DNA from: Perilla frutescens
Lineage: Eukaryota; Streptophyta; Magnoliopsida; Lamiales; Lamiaceae
Assembly (NCBI GenBank): GCA_026008535.1
Contig: BRKX01000003.1
Span: forward strand, 63,885,001-63,949,000
Length of the DNA stretch: 64,000 nt
Reading direction: 5' to 3'
This document shows positions 11,429 to 22,471 of this stretch, in pieces. The translations under genes and the position numbers were made by a program. Each line of letters starts with the position of its first letter. Within the stretch, counting starts at the first letter, position 1. The notes under the pieces are model-generated. The model had not been told where the DNA came from and made no database searches. It saw only the letters and a program-made list of their open reading frames with translations.

Positions 11429-13281
11429 CAGTTGAGAACAATCTGGTCAATGAAGACACAAATCGTGCTGAGACCACAAACCCCACAACTGAAAACAGGG
11501 GGAAGAACTGATGAAGATGCCGAACCAACTGATGAAAGGGCGACTGATGATGTCACCACAATAGAACCAGCTGAAGCTATTTTGCTCCAATGGCTCCGAA
11601 TCCATCCAACTGACAAGATAGTTGGTGATCCAAGAAGTTGAGTTCAAACCAGAAGTTCAACTGAGCATGCATTATTCACATGCTTCATATGTCAAACAAA
11701 ACCAGCAAACATCAAAGAAGCCTTAGAAGATTCAGACTGGATCATGGCCATGCAAGAAGAACTGAATCAGTTCACAAGAAATGACGTATGGTTTTTTGTC
11801 GATAGACTAAAATCTCAGAAGGTCATTAGTACAAAATGGGTTTTTCGCAACAAGCTGGATGAACAAGGTGTGATCACAAGGAACAAGGCAAGATTAGTAG
11901 CCAAAGGATACTCTCAAAGTGAAGGGATCGACTTTGATGAGACATTCGCACCAGTTGCAAGATTGGAAGCCATCAGACTGTTCCTAGCCTATGCAGCCCA
12001 CTTCAACTTCAGAGTCTACCAAATGGATGTCAAGAGTACTTTTCTTTAAGGAATACTCAAGGAGGATGTGTATGTCGAGCAACCGCCAGGCTTTAAAATT
12101 GGGGATCAAGTCTTCAAGCTTAAGAAAGCCCTCTACGACTGAAACAAGCTCCTAGAGCATGGTGTGAAACTCTCACAACATTCTTGCTGAAAAATGGGTT
12201 TCAAAAGGGAGTCATTGATCGAACTCTATTCCGAATAGAATGATCAACTGAGATCTTAATGGTTCAAATTTATGTGGATGGCATAATTTTTGGATCAAAA
12301 AGCTATGATCTATGCATACGATTCGCTCAACTGATGCAAAGTAAATTTGAGATGAGCATGATGGGAGAAATGACATTCTTCCTAGGACTCCAAGTGAAGC
12401 TGCTGAAAGATAGGATCTTTATCAGCCAAGCCAAGTACACTAAGGAGCTAGTCAAGAAGTTTGGAGTTAATAAAGGAAAAACTCTCAAGATTCCTATGAA
12501 TACATCAGTTCAGCTAACTCGTGATGAAGAAGGAGAATCAGTTAGCCAAACATATTACAGAGGAATCATTGGGTCGCTACTTTATCTAACAGCTAGCCGA
12601 CCAGACATCTCCTATTCAGTCGGTCTATGCGCACGGTTTTAAGCCAACCCAAAGAAAAGCCATCTTGAAGCAGCAAAGAGGATTATCAAATATCTCAAAG
12701 GAACCATAAATCTTGGAATATGGTATCCCAGAGATGACAGTTTGAGTCTAATTGGTTATTCGGATTCAGACTTTGGTGGATGCAAGATCGATAGAAAAAG
12801 CACCAGTGGAACATGTCAGTTTCTTGGAAGCAAACTAATATCATGGTTTAGCAAGAAGCAGCACTCAGTTGCCACGTCAACAACTGAAGCAGAATATGTA
12901 GCTGTGGGAAGCTGCTGTGCTCACATACTCTGGATGAAGCAACAGTTGAAGGACTACAAAGTCGAAACTGAAGAAGTACCTATATTCTGTGACAACAATA
13001 GTGCAATTGTAATATCTCAGAATCTAGTTCTGCATTCAAGAACTAAGCACATTGACATAAGACATCACTTCATCAGAGATCACATCGAGAAGAAGGACAT
13101 ATGCATCAAATATGTCAACACGGAGAAGCAGATAGCTGACATCTTCACCAAACCATTGCCTGAGGCAAGGTTTATGGAGCTATGCATACAACTAGGGTTA
13201 CTTGAGCTAGCATCAAAGGATGAAGACGGTCAACTGGAAGAAAAAGGCCAAGAAACCATTCCAGCTGAAGAGAGGAACTGA
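11429..13281 (+). pseudogene. Copia A copy 1 reverse transcriptase and RNase H, catalytic Asp lost
   Basis: Continuation of the copy 1 polyprotein after the Gypsy insertion. The reverse transcriptase begins with WIMAMQEELNQF (about 11740) and shows WVFRNKLDEQG, ARLVAKGYSQ and FAPVARLEAIR. At 12271-12282 the catalytic YVDD box reads YVDG, so the second metal-binding Asp is gone. A frameshift at about 12138 and stops near 12048, 12241 and 12642 break the frame. RNase H (12742-13281) reads well: GYSDSDFGG, STSGTCQFLG, TTEAEYVA, and the tail HIDIRHHFIRDHIE then IADIFTKPLP. It ends with an acidic tail. Confidence 0.9.
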
Positions 13282-14166
13282 ACCGAAAGGCTTCAACTCA
13301 TCCAAATGAGTTGTTCATAACTGAAAAAGTCGTTAAACTGATCAGTTGGACACATAAGCTATCAGTTTGAAATGAAGCAAGAAGCTGTGAAAAGAAAGTA
13401 AACAGAAGCTGATCAGCCTAACTCATTAGCTCAACTGAATCATCAGTTCATTTGCTCAAACTGAGGAAAGGAGCAAGGCAGAGTTGGTCAAATGCTCTCA
13501 ACTAATGATCTTGTTAGTCAAGCAAAACATACCAGCTGCAAAATCATCAAACTGATGGAGAAATGAAAGGAACTGGCTTCAACTCAATAAAGAGACATCA
13601 GTTCAAGAACCAGCTAAAGGAAAGCAGCAGAACTGAAGGATCAGCTGAACTGAGAAACAGCTGAATTAAAAGTTCAAGCAGTTGAGGAAGTAAGGAACTG
13701 ATGAGAAAATATCTCAGTTGGAAATGATCAACATAGAGATCATCAGCTACAGTCGAAGCCAACTGATGACGTAATCAGTTTCAAGCCAAGAAGAAACAGC
13801 TAGAGAGAAAAGATAAGTTCAAAATTTTCAATAGTGGAAACGGTAAAAACACGTGTCACTCAAATATTACCGTTGAACTCTCTCTCTCCCTCTTCATTCA
13901 TCCCCAACGAATAGAATCAAAAGGCCAATCGACGGGTCGATTGAATTAATCTGACCGTTGAACTTAGGCATACGAAATGTCCCAACCGTTGGATGAGCCT
14001 CATCTCTCTATATAAATAAGACGACTGAATACTCGAGATAAGCTTCTCACTTTTACTGCCGACTTATCTCTCTCTCCCTCTCTCCCTTCTCTGAGCTAAA
14101 GTAAAACTCCTCAGCCTTCAAAGATCAATTCATCAGCCTTACAAATTAATCTCTCATCGAAGCATT
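13282..14166 (+). promoter_or_regulatory. Copia A copy 1 spacer between RNase H and ORF1, with promoter-like block
   Basis: The first 500 bases are saturated with AACTG/CAGTT words and have no long ORF. Then come a CACGTG box (about 13850), repeated CCGTTG/CAACGG words, an 18-bp inverted repeat (CAATCGAC-GG-GTCGATTG, 13926-13943) and a TATA-type box TATATAAATA at about 14009, some 155 bases before the ORF1 ATG. Copies 2 and 3 have the same arrangement, which suggests a functional internal promoter rather than chance. Confidence 0.6.
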
Positions 14167-16277
14167 ATGGCTCAAAACCCAACTCGTAGGAGATTCAATT
14201 TCCGTCAGTCTGGAGAAGACTCAAAAGTATTTTGTGAAAAACCCGACAGAGATAAATTTTTCAACCCAGCTGGATTCACTTAAGCCTGCAATGCTTCCCC
14301 TCTAAGTGGAATCATCATTGAAAAGCTTTCTCAGGCAAAGCTGAAGACATTTCTGGAAGAGTTTCCAGAACGTATTTATGCGGAACCAGTTACTGAATTC
14401 TTCCTAAATTCAAATGGTTCCTAAAATCCCAAGGAAATTAGGTCTGAAGTGAGAGGACAGGAGATCATCATAATAGCTGGATCTCTAAGCAACATGTTCA
14501 AACTACCCAACAAAGGACTCAAGTTGGAAGAAGTTTAAATCAGCTTTCAGGAGGCTTATGACTTTTGGAAGAAGGAAGGCGAAACTCAACCGTATAAAAG
14601 TAATCACCTCATCTCAAGATTTCAAGATAAATATCAGGTGCTAGCTGCCATTGCCTCAAAAATAATGGTAGGAACCACTGGCAGTCATTCTGAAATGTCA
14701 GAAACTAAATACAAGATTTGCGCCACCATCTACAACCGAATGGAGATCAACTGGGCACAGTATTTTTTTGATCAATTGAAGAGATATGTTGATATCATTG
14801 AGAGCCACTGGGATGATAAAAAATTCCCACAAAGAATTGGGTACGTCAGTCAGGTCAGCATAATTCTGGAGAAGCAGTTTTCTTGGATGAAAGAGGAAAC
14901 AGAGTTTAAAAGCATAGTCAGCAATGACTTTATTTCAAAACCACTTAAGATCGTGGAAATTGACCCTAACCAAGCTGATCAGCCTAAGAAGAAAAAACCT
15001 GCAACTGAAGACAAGGGAAATGAACAGATCACAGGTACTTCCCAGAACAGCTCTGATGATGACATCCCTATAGCCCAGAGATACAGGCAACAAAGCTCAG
15101 TTGCCACCAGAGCTGACATCATTGGACAATCAGCCAGACGAGCATCTACCAGATCAGCCTCAAAAAGGAAGCAAGCTGGTCAAACAAAAAGGAGAGGAGT
15201 CTTATTTTCCAAATCCAAGAAGAGAAAGGAATCAAGTCCCATGCCAGATCCAACAGTTCCACCAAATCTAACTATTGAGGATATGGCTCCATGTGAGAAC
15301 CCAGAAGACATTATCCCTACAAGAGGAATTCCTCACGACGGAGCTGGGGCAGACTATTTTCAAATGACATGCCCCCCAATGGCTCAAGTTGAATGAAACA
15401 TAAGAGCCTACTCACAGGGAAAGTCCGTGAAAAAACGCGCTGCTGAGATAACACAAAAACATATGGCTCAACACTACTCCCAGGAACTAACTGGCCATGA
15501 AGAACTCTTCCACACTTTGACCAGGTACATCTACTGATTTTTGTTGAGACATGTGTATTCGTCAGTACCCTTCCTCTCATTGCTCACGTTCCATGGAATG
15601 AGCTTCTGGAGGCGAGAAGAAGAATGGAGCCTATGGTGGACGGACAGTGAGAATGCCGGAATCACTAAGGGCAAACATCTTATGAGGCAGCTACAACTGA
15701 GAAAAGAATGCTCAAATCTATCAGAAGGCTCGATGAAAGATGTTTTTGATGAAATGTGCAAGCTTAAAGGCTTAAAACTGCCCAACATCACTACAGAAAA
15801 AGAACAAGAAAGATGGACACATTCTCATGTTCAACACAAATGGCTATTCAATGAATTGATGAAGAAATCACAAAGCCATCAGTCTGGACAGCCATCAACT
15901 GCAGAAAGAGATCAAACATTCGCTCCAGTGGATGATCTCATTGATGAAGTAATGAGAGAACTTCACTCTGAGATATCTCCTCACTTAGCGAAAGTTGAAA
16001 CCCCAAATCGATCCTTCCCAAGAGCCAACTGCTGATAAAGGAGCCACCTCATCCATTCCACTAGCTGATTCAGAATCTGCTGAGACTGACTAGTCAGCTG
16101 ATCAGTTAGCTCAAAAGGATGATCAACTTGCCTATCAAGACAGCATGGAGAAAGACGAACTAACCCACACAGTTCCTTGTGAGGAACTGATTGGAACTGA
16201 AGCAGGCGAAGAAGCTGACTCAAGAGCAGTTCAGTTCAATGCTCAACCAAGCAGTTCTACAGTTCAGCTCCCTGCTT
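14167..16277 (+). pseudogene. Copia A copy 1 ORF1, envelope-like / plant transposon protein type, 3' truncated
   Basis: Opens MAQNPTRRRFNFRQ at 14167, the same start as copy 2 ORF1. It contains the block EFFLNSNGS...RSEVRGQEI and NWAQYFFDQLKRYVDIIE, then a basic, nuclear-signal-like stretch (KRKQAGQTKRRG). A second conserved half follows (GIPHDGAGADYF, then FHGMSFWRREEEWSLWW). Stops occur near 14281, 14424, 14536, 15396 and 15537. It is cut at about 16277. By analogy with Sireviruses this is the 'envelope-like' position, but I see no signal peptide or membrane helix. The function is unknown. Confidence 0.75.
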
Positions 16278-17463
16278 AGAAAATTAAACCACATATGGCA
16301 TGTATGATTCTCTGAGATCTGTAAATAAAGATTAATAAATCTTGAATTTTGGATTTTGGTGAATCTCGATTTCGGTTATGGATTCAGGTGGTACGGTATA
16401 ATTGATTTTATTAAAATACGAGGTTTTATGTTTTAATCGTGATTATGAATTATGGATTCGGGTAATTCAAAATCTGATGTTTGTAAATTCATAAATGTTT
16501 CAGAATTCGTGAATTTTCGGAAATCATGAAATTAGATTAATCGGTTTGATTATTTAGTTTTGTGTATACCTGTATTAGTTTCATGATTTCAAAGTTGGAT
16601 ATGTTGCATTCACACAAATCGAGAACTATATTGATAATAGTTATGTTAGATTGTAATTTTATCTATTACAATGACCTGTGGGTGATAATGCTTTTATTAT
16701 TGAGGATTTTTTTCAATATCTGGTTGAAGTCTAGCATATGATATATATAATTCTGCTGCCATATCATGTTTCTGGAAAAATCAGCTTTATATATGCGAAT
16801 TAGAAAGCGCTAAAGTTTGAGTTAATTTCAAACTTTCGGTACGGCTGTCGAAGTTAATTTCGATAATTTGGCAATTTTCTCCGAATTAAAATTTAATAGT
16901 CAATCAAAATTTAAATTATTTTGGTGCATCTCATATTCCTTATTAATTTGTCTGATATTTAAAGTGAATTTATTGAAACATGAAGTCGCCACAGTGACCT
17001 CTCTGTGTAGATTTATTCATGGAAATATTAGATGTTTGTGTGAGTGTATCTTCATGCGGGTATTAGTCGGCCCACAGGAAGGTTAATATCTGGTTAAAAT
17101 ACACAAACACCTGTAGTCATAAATGCGTGACAATTATGAGGTTGTCCATGTAAACAATATGTCGGCCCACATGAAAACTATTGTTTGACAGGATTTATTG
17201 TCAGTATTTAATCACCACACAGAGGTATCCATTTGGAAATTTATATTACTGTCCACAGACTTGATATTAATGTTGTGTCCTGTGCGTCGAGATGTTATCA
17301 ACTTATTTTAATTTGATAATGATTATACAGTTTAATGTGAGCATGAAAGTTAATTTTGGTTTTTGTTCTCTGTTCAGCTATGATGTCTGCTACTTCTATT
17401 TCTGCTAACACCAACAACATTCCTATGCTTAATGGGTCAAACTTTAAGGATTGGAAAGAAAAC
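16278..17463 (+). mobile_element. Remnant of an unrelated Copia element: leader plus first gag codons
   Basis: AT-rich, ORF-poor sequence starting abruptly where copy 1 ORF1 breaks off. At 17380 an ATG opens a short frame containing IPMLNGSNFKDWKEN, which resembles the gag N-terminus of plant Copia elements (the NGxNFxxWK box). The family A copy 2 LTR interrupts this gag after Glu-Asn. The upstream 1.1 kb is presumably its leader. It contains a doublet of GTCGGCCCACA (near 17067 and 17161). No LTR of this element is recognisable. Its continuation on the other side of copies 2/3 was not found. Confidence 0.5.
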
Positions 17464-19380
17464 TGTTAGGAAAAACTATCAAGGAACCCCTAGATCAGGT
17501 TTTGATGAGATGTCAAAATTATTTATGAAAAACTGACTAAAATTCAAGTTGTAGATCAGAGCTGACCAATCCAGGGCATCAAAAGGGAACTCAAGCAAAG
17601 TCAAAGTCAACCAATCAAGAGTATGGTCTGCAAGCTGAAGGATACGTCATCCAGTCAGAAGTCAACTCAACTGAGAAGTCAAGAAGTCGAATCAGTCGAA
17701 ACAAACTGACAACTAAGTCAGCTGAGCTGAGGGAGAAAAGAGTTAACTAAAGGAACTGATAAGAGATCAGTTTAGACTGAAGACTGAAAGTATCCAACTG
17801 ATGACCAAACTGAAGTAAACAAGACAGATCAGCTGAAGACCAGAACTGTAGTCAGCCAGCTTTTGATTAGTCAAGTTGACAAGAAAGCTCAAGAGAAATC
17901 AGTCAAGCTGATAAGATAGCCAAGAACTTGAGATCAGTCAAACTGGAGAAATAAGAGCTCAAAACTGCCAACTGGAGCAATAGTCAAACTCAGCTGATGA
18001 GCTCAAAACTGCCAACTGGAGAAATAAAAGCTCAATCTGCCAACTGGAGCAGTACCCAAACTCAGCTGACGAACTCAAAACTGCTAACTGGAGCAATAGC
18101 CAAACTCAGCTGACGAGTTCAAAACTGGCAACTGGAGCAATAGCCAAACTCAGCTGACGAGCTCAGAACTGCCAACTGGAGCAATAGCCAAACTCAGCTG
18201 ACGAGCTCAGAACTGCCAATTGGAGTAATAGTCAAAGCTCAGGTGACGAGCTCAGAACTGCCAATTGGAGCAATAGTCAAACTCAGCTGACGAGTTCAGA
18301 ACTGCCAACTGGAGCAATAGTCAAACTCAGCTGAAAAGCTCAGAATTGCCAACTGGAGCAATAACTAAACTGAGCTGATAAATCCAGAACTGCCAACTGG
18401 AACTCAAAACTGCCAAAAAGCTGAAGCCAGAGAACCCTGGAGTTTATTGCTCAAACCACCGAATCTCGAAGTAAATGCTTTAACAAAGATCCTGGAAGTA
18501 AATATCCAATGAAGATTGATTAGCAGAGTAACCGCTACTTCAACCAAAAGCTCCAAGTGATCATTAAAGACCATCTTCCATAAATGAGCCAACAGAGCCA
18601 CCGATCAATGGACAATGGAACTCAACAGTCATAAAATCACTCCTCTATAAAAGACGAGTGACTCAGAGTTTAAAAAGAAACACCAACTCTGCCAAAAAGA
18701 ATCCTTCACCTACACAACATTCGCATATACAAGAAAGAGCTTTTCTTTCTCCCTCCCACTCAAGCTCAAGTTCAGCATTTGATAGAAATTGCGAGAGTCC
18801 AACTGAGAAGAAGAAATTCACAGAGTCAAGATAATCAGCCAGCTGTTGACAATCCAGCCAAGGTAGCCTTCTCAGTTCCAGCAATACAACGATCAACTAC
18901 TCAGCTCAATTGAAGGAGCACATCAGTTGATAACCCCTGTTCAAGACTCACCTCTTGAAGATCGAAAGAGATCTAAAATCTTGTAAAGACGACAATAGCA
19001 CCTACCTTCCTAGCGAGCAGTTAGGGACTTCAAGTGTGAGTCGTCGACCCACTGAGGTAGCGAGCACTTACCAGGTTCAGCCAACTATCCTTCATTGTAT
19101 AATTTGTAAAGAAACTCAAGTTATATAGTTAAGTTGCCCTTCTGCGGAAGGAAGAGAGGACGTAGAAGTTTGAGACTTCGAACCTCTATAAATCGCTTGT
19201 GTGATGTACTATTTTGGTTATTGCATATCTTTAAACTGCACACAATATCACACTGTTTGTGCATAGATAAGTTTCATTAAGCGAGTCAAAGGGCCCTGTT
19301 ATTCCGCATTTGAAGTAAAAAGTTTTAATCAGTTTATTCACCCTCCCTCTAAACTGATATCGACTCGCCCGGGACCAACA
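17464..19380 (+). repeat. Copia A copy 2 5' LTR (1917 bp)
   Basis: Starts TGTTAGGAAAAACTATC and ends CCGGGACCAACA, a TGTT...AACA inverted-end LTR. A TATA box (CTATAAAAG, about 18646) lies in the common promoter block found in all three LTRs. It is about 180 bp longer than the LTRs of copy 3, mainly because of extra units in the internal minisatellite (17945-18410). A primer-binding site follows directly, so this is a 5' LTR. Confidence 0.93.
17945..18410 (+). repeat. LTR-internal minisatellite, about 43-bp unit
   Basis: Roughly ten degenerate units of the form CAACTGGAGCAATAG followed by CAAACTCAGCTGACGAGCTCA. The corresponding blocks in the copy 3 LTRs (about 22970-23220 and 37610-37865) have only about five units, so the array has expanded or contracted since the copies diverged. 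Units differ from each other by several substitutions. Confidence 0.85.
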
Positions 19381-19382
19381 AG

Positions 19383-19393
19383 TGGTATCAAAG
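19383..19393 (+). other. Copia A copy 2 primer-binding site
   Basis: TGGTATCAAAG two bases after the LTR end, one mismatch to the initiator-Met complement TGGTATCAGAG present in copy 3. Confidence 0.8.
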
Positions 19394-19468
19394 CAGTTGA
19401 TTCTAAGGATCAGCCATTTCTGCAGATCAACTGAATCAGATCTACTTATCTGTGCTAACATTTCAGCT

Positions 19469-20988
19469 ATGGGAAACCATAAGCTACCTTTGTTTTCAGT
19501 TGAGAATTATGATAACTAGAGCAGGAGAATGAAGGCTCATCTCTGCTCAATTCATGAGAATATGTGGAATGTCATCGAAGATGGTCCAATCATCATCATG
19601 ATGGATAATGATGCTCACATAGTTGATATCAATCAACCGGCAAGGATTCCAAAGCCAACTAATCTTCTTACCAGTGAAGAGAAGAAGCTAAAAAATCTAG
19701 AGTTCGTTGCTCAAGCCGTATTATTCCAAACTCTAGATGAAGACAAAATGAAGGATACAAAGAACTGCACAACTGCCAAGGAAATATGGGACCTACTAGC
19801 AGATCTATGAAAAGAGTCCGAAGACATCAAAGGAAACAAGCTCCAACTAGCAGTTGACAGATACGAGTCCTTCAAAATGCAGTCAGAAGAATCCATCTCA
19901 AGCCTTGAAACCAGATTTCTAGGCATCATCAGTGAGATGAACAACCTCGGGAGGAGTTATCCCAATTCTGAGATGAATTCCAAGATATTGGATAATGTTA
20001 CTGAAGAATGGGATATGAAAGTGATAGATACAAAGCAATCAAGAAATCTAAATAGCATCACTCCAAGGGAACTATTTGGCTCTCTCAAAACTCATGAGTA
20101 CAGTCTAAACCGAAAGAAGGAGGCATCTACATCGTCAGCTCAAGATGCAGCTTTCTACGGTGAAAGGAACCGGTTTAGAGACACTCGAGGAAGGAACAAC
20201 TTCCGACCTAGGAGCTCACCAGCTAAAGAAAATCAAGGTGGATCTTCAACTGAACGAAAAAGAGAAGCAACTGAAAAGAAGGAAAATCTAACTGATGACA
20301 TCAATGATCAACTCCAATCAGTTACCAGGTTGCTAGAAAAGTTCAAGAGAGTTAGGGATAAACAATCAGTTCCACCTCAAACTGATGAAATCCCAAAAGA
20401 TGAGAGAACTCATCAACTAGCTGAACGATCAGCTGAACCATTCAGGGGTGGCAACCGAAATCTTGGAGAATGCTTTCACTGCCACAAACAAGGACATTAT
20501 AGATTTGAATGTCCAGAACTCCCTGAAGACAAGAAAGCTAAGGTGAGGAGAAGCTTCTTCAAAGGGAAAGTAATGATTACAAACTTTGAGAATGCCGTGC
20601 TACATGATTCAGACTATCCTTCTGGAATTGATTCAGACGGCTACAGCTCAGACAATGAAGCACTATTCTGCCTCATGGCTGACAATGATGAAGAGGTTAG
20701 TACAGCTGATTCTCAAACCTCTTTTTATCATATAAATGAAGCAACTGTCTCTAGTAATGAACTTCATATGAAACTTATGATACTAGAAGACCTATTAGCT
20801 TCAAAATGATGAACTGAGAAATAAGGTTAGGAAACTGAGCATTGATCATGAAAGATTGAATTATCTTGAGTCTCAGTTTATAGAATTTGAGAAATTGAAA
20901 TTGAGAACTGCTGATCTAGAGACTGAAAATCAAGAACTCAAGCAAGAGATCCATGAAAGAGAAAAAGTAACTCTGAAGTTCAAAAAGG
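19469..20988 (+). pseudogene. Copia A copy 2 gag
   Basis: Opens MGNHKLPLFSVENYDN at 19469, then a TAG where copy 3 has TGG (Trp). The gag core follows: IIIMMDNDAHIVDINQPARI, KNCTTAKEIWDLLADL, LETRFLGIISEMNNLG. A stop replaces an Arg/Cys-type codon near 19808. From 19877 a 310-codon stretch is open and holds a basic linker and the zinc knuckle CFHCHKQGHYRFEC (20471-20512). A deletion near 20805 shifts the frame relative to copies 1 and 3. Gag packages element RNA into virus-like particles; this copy is dead. Confidence 0.88.
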
Positions 20989-21060
20989 GATCAGCTGAAG
21001 ACCAGAACTGAAGTCAGCCAGCTTCTGATTAGTCAAGTTGACAAGAAAGCTCAAGAGAAA
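20989..21060 (+). other. 72-bp LTR-derived patch joining gag to integrase
   Basis: This stretch matches LTR sequence at about 17830-17905, not any internal Copia sequence. Short matches sit at the joins (GATC on the left, GAAA on the right). The region it replaces, present in copies 1 and 3, spans the gag end, protease and first half of integrase (about 1.6 kb). Confidence 0.8.
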
Positions 21061-22471
21061 CTTATGATAAGCTAGCGGCGCTGATCAGAAGGCTACAAAC
21101 TGAAAACGAAAGATCAGTTCAAAGGATTCGCTCCAATAATGGAACTGAATTTGTAAATCAGCGAATGATAAACTTCCACAACCAGCTTGGAATCACTCAT
21201 GAACACTCAGCTGCAAGAACTCCACAACAAAACGGTATAGCCGAACGACGTAACCGGACACTCAAAGAAGCAGCTCGAGCAATGATAGCTGATGCCAACA
21301 TAGCTGAAGGTTACTGGGTTGAAGCAGTCAACATAGCTTGCCATACTCAAAACCGAAGTGCTATTGTAGCTGCACATGACAAAACACCCTATGAACTATA
21401 TAAGGGTCGTAAGCCTTCTATCTCATATTTTAAAATATTTAGCTGTAAATGTTATATTCACAACAATGGCAAGACTCAATTGAAAGCTTTTAGTGCTAAA
21501 GCTGATGAGGGAATATTTCTTGGGTATAACTCTCCTCATGCACAAGCTTACAGAGTGTTCAATAAACGAACTCTTGTTGTAGAAATAACATGTCATGTGG
21601 TGTTTGATGAATTTGCTAATGAGTACAGGAACAAAGAAAGAATAGACACATCAGTTCAAGAACTACCTAGTGAGAACTCGCAGGACTATGTGGATCACAT
21701 TGTTCCAGAGCGGCTTGAAGTTTCACTAGAAGAAGGCAATGAAACTGGTACTAAACTAGTTGAGAACAATATGGTTAATAAAGACATAAATCGTGCTGAG
21801 ACCATAAACCCCACAACTGAAACAGGGGGAAGAACTGATGAAAATGCCGAACCAACTGATGAAAGGGTGACTGATGACGTTACCACAGAAGAGCCAGCTA
21901 AAGATCAATCTGAAGCTATCTTGCCCAAACGGTTCCGAAGCCATCCAACTGACAAGATAGTTGGTTATCCAAGAAGTCGAGTCCAAACCAGAAGTTCAAC
22001 TGAGCATGCACTATTCACATGCTTCATATCTCAAACAGAACCAGCAAACATCAAAGAAGCCTTAGAAGATTCAGACTGGATCATGGCCATGCAAGAAGAA
22101 CTAAATCAGTTCACAAGAAATGATGTATAGTTTCTTGTTGATAGACCAAAAACCCAGAAGGTCATTGGTACAAAATGGGTTTTTCACAACAAACTGGATG
22201 AACAAGGAGTGATTACAAGGAACAAGGCTAGACTGATAGCCAAAGAATACTCACAAAGTGAAGGGATCAACTTTGATGAGACATTCGCACCAGTTGCAAG
22301 ATTGGAAGCCATCAGACTGTTCCTAGCCTATGCAGCTCACTTCAATTTCACAGTCTATCAAATGGATGTCAAGAGTGCTTTTCTTCAAGGAATGCTCAAG
22401 GAGAACGTGTATGTCGAGCAACCGCCAGGCTTTGAAATTGATGATCAAGTCTACAAACTGAAGAAAGCCCT
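21061..22471 (+). pseudogene. Copia A copy 2 integrase C-terminal half and reverse transcriptase start
   Basis: Begins in the middle of the integrase core. SDNGTEF has become SNNGTEF (21133 onward), so the second catalytic Asp is changed as well, while RTPQQNGIAERRNRTL is kept. The frame 21165-22130 is open for 321 codons through the linker with EALEDSDWIMAMQEELNQF. A TAG follows at about 22128 where the other copies have Trp (TGG). The reverse transcriptase continues (FAPVARLEAIR, QMDVKSAFLQG) until copy 3 interrupts it after the codons for KKAL. Confidence 0.88.
22467..22471. repeat. Target-site duplication of copy 3, left (gccct)
   Basis: gccct directly before TGTTAGG. The partner after the 3' LTR is accct (38854-38858), one mismatch. 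Copy 1 has gccct at this place (about 12127), so the right copy has mutated. Confidence 0.8.

Larger units (their letters stand above)
1..16277 (+). mobile_element. Copia family A, copy 1 (truncated both ends, interrupted by a Gypsy element)
   Basis: Remnant of a large Ty1/Copia element, colinear with the two other family A copies in this window. In order it holds the end of gag with a zinc knuckle, protease, integrase, reverse transcriptase, RNase H and the first envelope-like gene. The left end lies outside the window inside gag. The right end is lost at about 16277, inside ORF1, where unrelated AT-rich sequence starts, so neither LTR is present. A Gypsy element (3051-11423) splits it between integrase and reverse transcriptase. 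Sirevirus membership is inferred from the extra 3' genes and the polypurine-rich 3' region seen in copy 3. Confidence 0.9.
17464..22471 (+). mobile_element. Copia family A, copy 2, left part
   Basis: 5' LTR, primer-binding site, gag, and a rearranged integrase/reverse transcriptase region, up to the point where copy 3 inserted. The element resumes at 38854 with the rest of the reverse transcriptase. Insertion of copy 2 into a foreign Copia gag is shown by the abrupt TGTTAGG start inside that frame. The left-flank TSD candidate is aaaac (17459-17463), but the right end is lost, so it cannot be confirmed. Confidence 0.9.

Noticed and set aside
16868..17086. 72-codon + strand ORF
   Set aside because: No recognisable domain and it lies in an AT-rich transposon leader; no support beyond being open.
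17945..18410. CRISPR-like array of repeated units
   Set aside because: Units are contiguous, degenerate, without unique spacers, and lie inside a plant LTR; it is a minisatellite.
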